From positions 1-64,000 of the forward strand of contig CBFDEC010000011.1 in NCBI GenBank assembly GCA_965603725.1: DNA of 64,000 nt. Direction: 5' to 3'. Shown here piece by piece: positions 61,965 through 64,000 of the stretch. Positions within the stretch are counted from its first letter, which is position 1; every line of letters starts with the position of its first letter. The DNA is from JAGGSN01 sp965603725 (lineage in GTDB: Bacteria; Zixibacteria; MSB-5A5; UBA10806; 4484-95). The notes below the pieces were generated by a model that saw only the letters and a list, made by a program, of their open reading frames with translations, searched no databases and was not told the origin of the DNA. Position numbers and translations under genes: made by a program.

Positions 61965-62789
61965 ATGAATAATATGAAAACTGTTTTTTTGCTGGTATTA
62001 TTAACTGTAGCGCTGGTTATTGTCGGCGAGCTTGTCGGCGGAACCCAGGGGATGATGTTTTTCTTCATTCTCGCTTTAATGTTCAACGTGGGCAGCTACT
62101 GGTTTTCCGATAAAATTGTGTTGCGGATGTATCGGGCAAGACCGGCTCCTGGTAACTCCAGATTGACAGAAACCGTTCGACTGGTTTCACAGATGGCCGG
62201 ATTACCGATGCCAAAAGTTCTTATAATCGACAAGCCTCATGCTAATGCTTTTGCCACGGGTCGAAACCCGGATCATGCCGCCCTGGCGGCTACTACGGGG
62301 CTTTTAGACTTGCTGGACAATCAGGAACTTGAGGGCGTAGTCGCTCATGAACTGGCGCATATCGGCAACAGGGATATTCTTATCGGAACGGTTGCCGCGG
62401 TAATAGCCGGTACAATAACTTTAGTATCACGATTAGCTTGGTTTACCAGCGGTGATGACGATAACAATCCGTACCTGGGGCTTCTGGTTATGATAACTGC
62501 CCCAATTGCGGCTGTGTTGATCCAGATGGCGATTTCACGGTCGAGGGAATTTGCCGCCGACCAGACCGGCGCCGGTTATGTACATAGCCCAAATGGGCTT
62601 GCATCGGCATTGCAGAAATTACACATATCATCACAAAAAATAAGGCTTAATGCCAATCCCGCCACCGCTCATATGTTTATTGTGAATCCTCTTTCTGCAA
62701 GAGGAATGGCTAAGCTTTTTTCGACTCACCCGCCGCTCGAGGAAAGGATAGCCCGGCTTAAAGCCATGACTCGAGGCGCTGTTAGTTAA
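61965..62789 (+). CDS. htpX: HtpX-like M48 membrane protease
   Basis: A 274-residue HtpX. Two N-terminal helices, the zinc motif 'VVAHELAHIGNRD' (HExxH), a further helix pair (about 150-185), and the third ligand in 'REFAADQTGAGY'. It breaks down damaged membrane proteins. It stops one base before the next gene. Confidence 0.94.
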   Translation: MNNMKTVFLLVLLTVALVIVGELVGGTQGMMFFFILALMFNVGSYWFSDKIVLRMYRARPAPGNSRLTETVRLVSQMAGLPMPKVLIIDKPHANAFATGRNPDHAALAATTGLLDLLDNQELEGVVAHELAHIGNRDILIGTVAAVIAGTITLVSRLAWFTSGDDDNNPYLGLLVMITAPIAAVLIQMAISRSREFAADQTGAGYVHSPNGLASALQKLHISSQKIRLNANPATAHMFIVNPLSARGMAKLFSTHPPLEERIARLKAMTRGAVS

Positions 62790-62790
62790 T

Positions 62791-64000
62791 ATGGTATTGG
62801 TTTTAATCTTACAGCTTATTCTCATTATTATCCTGGTAATCCTTTCAGGTTTTTTTAGCGCTTCAGAGATTGCAATTGTTGCAGTCAGGACAAGTCGTCT
62901 CAAAGAGTTGGTTGCCGAGGGCAATAAGAAGGCACGTCATGTTGTAAAGCTAAAATCGAATCCAGATGATTTTTTTGCCGTTGTCCAAATAGGCATGACC
63001 GTTACACTCTCGGCCGCTTCGGCAATTGGCAGCGCTATGGCTATAGCCATAATAGGTCCGCTTATCCGCAGAGTTCCGATCGAATCTGTACAGGCCGCCG
63101 CTGAACCAATTTCTTTAACTATAGTAGTTATAATTATATCGTATTTGTTTTTAGTTTTAGCAGAATTGGTCCCCAAAGCGCTGGCAATAAGAAAAAGCGA
63201 ATCGATTGCTCTATGGGCAGGTCCCCCAACCTGGTATTCATTAAAAGCATTTCTGTTCATTATCAAGATATTGACATCTTCAACAAATTTATGCTTAAGA
63301 TTAATAGGATTTTCACCAAAAACTAAACCTGAAACTACAGTCAGCGAGGAAGAGGTCAAACTGATAATCAAAGAGGGCTATGAGAAAGGGATTTTCGACA
63401 GGGAAGAACATCAGTTGATTAAATCGGTATTTGAATTTACTGATACTACTGTAAAGAGAGCGATGACTCCCCGCACCGATATAATTGCCTTTGAGATTAA
63501 CGATCCACCCGAAACGCTGCTTAAAGGCGCAACAGAAGAAAGGTTCAGCAGATTCCCGATCTACGAAGACACTATCGACAATATCAAAGGCATAATCCAT
63601 TCGAGAGATTTGTTATATGTATATACTCATAAAGAGCTTTTTGTATTAAACGATATAATTAAACCGGTTGATTATGTGCCCGATTCAAAAAAGGTGTCGG
63701 ATCTTCTCAGGGAGATGCAGAAAGAAAAATTTCAGATAGCTGTTGTGCTCGATGAGTTTGGCGGCACTGACGGAATTATTACTATGGAGGATGTGCTTGA
63801 GGAAATAGTGGGCGATATCCAGGATGAGTATGACAGGGAAACCTCAAAGATCAAGATGATCGATGAAAATAAGGCCCGCGTAATATCCTCGATGCCGGTG
63901 GATGAGTTCGCCAATGAATTTGGAGTAAAAATCGAAGAAGGTGAATTCGAAACAGTAGGGGGAATGGTAATCACAAAACTTGGCAGGATTCCCAGCAAAG
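62791..64000 (+). CDS. CNNM/CorC (hemolysin-type) membrane protein, 3' end outside window
   Basis: At least 403 residues, running off the right edge. An N-terminal CNNM/DUF21 domain with three or four helices ('LSGFFSASEIAIVAVRTSRLKELV', 'FAVVQIGMTVTLSAASAIGSAMA', 'LVLAELVPKALAI') is followed by a CBS pair (about 225-345: 'VKRAMTPRTDIIAFE', 'KFQIAVVLDEFGGTDGIITMEDVLEEIVGDIQDEYD') and the start of a CorC_HlyC domain. Related proteins export Mg2+/Co2+ or protect the membrane. It begins one base after htpX. Confidence 0.93.
   Translation, partial: MVLVLILQLILIIILVILSGFFSASEIAIVAVRTSRLKELVAEGNKKARHVVKLKSNPDDFFAVVQIGMTVTLSAASAIGSAMAIAIIGPLIRRVPIESVQAAAEPISLTIVVIIISYLFLVLAELVPKALAIRKSESIALWAGPPTWYSLKAFLFIIKILTSSTNLCLRLIGFSPKTKPETTVSEEEVKLIIKEGYEKGIFDREEHQLIKSVFEFTDTTVKRAMTPRTDIIAFEINDPPETLLKGATEERFSRFPIYEDTIDNIKGIIHSRDLLYVYTHKELFVLNDIIKPVDYVPDSKKVSDLLREMQKEKFQIAVVLDEFGGTDGIITMEDVLEEIVGDIQDEYDRETSKIKMIDENKARVISSMPVDEFANEFGVKIEEGEFETVGGMVITKLGRIPSK

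Overview
The window looks like a chromosomal segment of an uncultured, probably anaerobic or micro-aerobic bacterium of the FCB neighbourhood. The best guess is candidate phylum Zixibacteria, an inference from three things: a secreted protein ending in dockerin-like 'GGDVT' repeats, an 11-gene nuo operon without nuoEFG, and a GlmU-like nucleotidyltransferase beside purDE, galT and glgA. Base composition is moderate to low GC. Local departures (an AT-rich nuclease-like gene near 25 kb and a GC-rich DUF364 gene near 23 kb) point to acquired DNA. No rRNA and no CRISPR array were seen.

Layout. 0-6 kb: the end of a dockerin-like secreted protein with a clear terminator, then a three-gene phosphorelay (membrane histidine kinase, CheY-like regulator, REC-PAS-PAS-kinase-REC hybrid). 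6-11.4 kb: a Mut7-C RNase-like gene, tRNA-Ser(GCT), and a 2.6-kb island holding a single KAP-family NTPase. The island is closed by a 62-bp copy of the tRNA 3' part, and is followed directly by an intact IS5/IS1182-like element. 11.4-22.5 kb: a sigma-54-type regulator and a long same-strand cluster: three NifX-domain proteins, a Gly/Arg-rich DUF5320 protein, a Gly-rich zinc-ribbon protein, two MinD-type ATPases with inserted 2x[4Fe-4S] ferredoxins, an FmdB-like zinc ribbon, a truncated flavin oxidoreductase, DsrC-like sequences, an Mrp/NBP35 ATPase, a PfpI-like protein, a CGGC protein, an aminotransferase and a radical SAM enzyme. I read it as one iron-sulfur/metal/sulfur handling system of unknown output. 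It is the best candidate here for an undescribed pathway.

22.5-26.1 kb is an accretion zone: a broken IS3-type orfA, a DUF364 gene, a cut-off zinc-ribbon ORF, several palindromic repeats and an AT-rich PD-(D/E)XK-like protein gene, abutting a tRNA-Pro/tRNA-Arg operon. 26.1-46.8 kb is mostly housekeeping: TldD/TldE, an HDOD signalling protein, a DUF1573 protein, a CBS/CysK-like enzyme, a queuosine-precursor transporter, purD-purE, lemA, glmU-like, galT, glgA, tRNA-Gly, a methyltransferase, a UbiA prenyltransferase, an EamA transporter, kbl, a GNAT protein and a lone TrkA-N domain. Intergenic spaces carry several families of palindromic repeat.

47.1-58.6 kb is the respiratory complex I operon nuoABCDHIJKLMN, with no NADH-oxidising module, a histidine-rich insertion in NuoL, and a glycosyltransferase gene between nuoM and nuoN. 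After a 0.5-kb gap holding a MITE-like repeat, the end of the window has a membrane/ion-homeostasis run: DUF502, PtsN-like EIIA-CBS, a Na+/Ca2+-exchanger-like protein, HtpX and a CNNM/CorC-type protein cut by the window edge.
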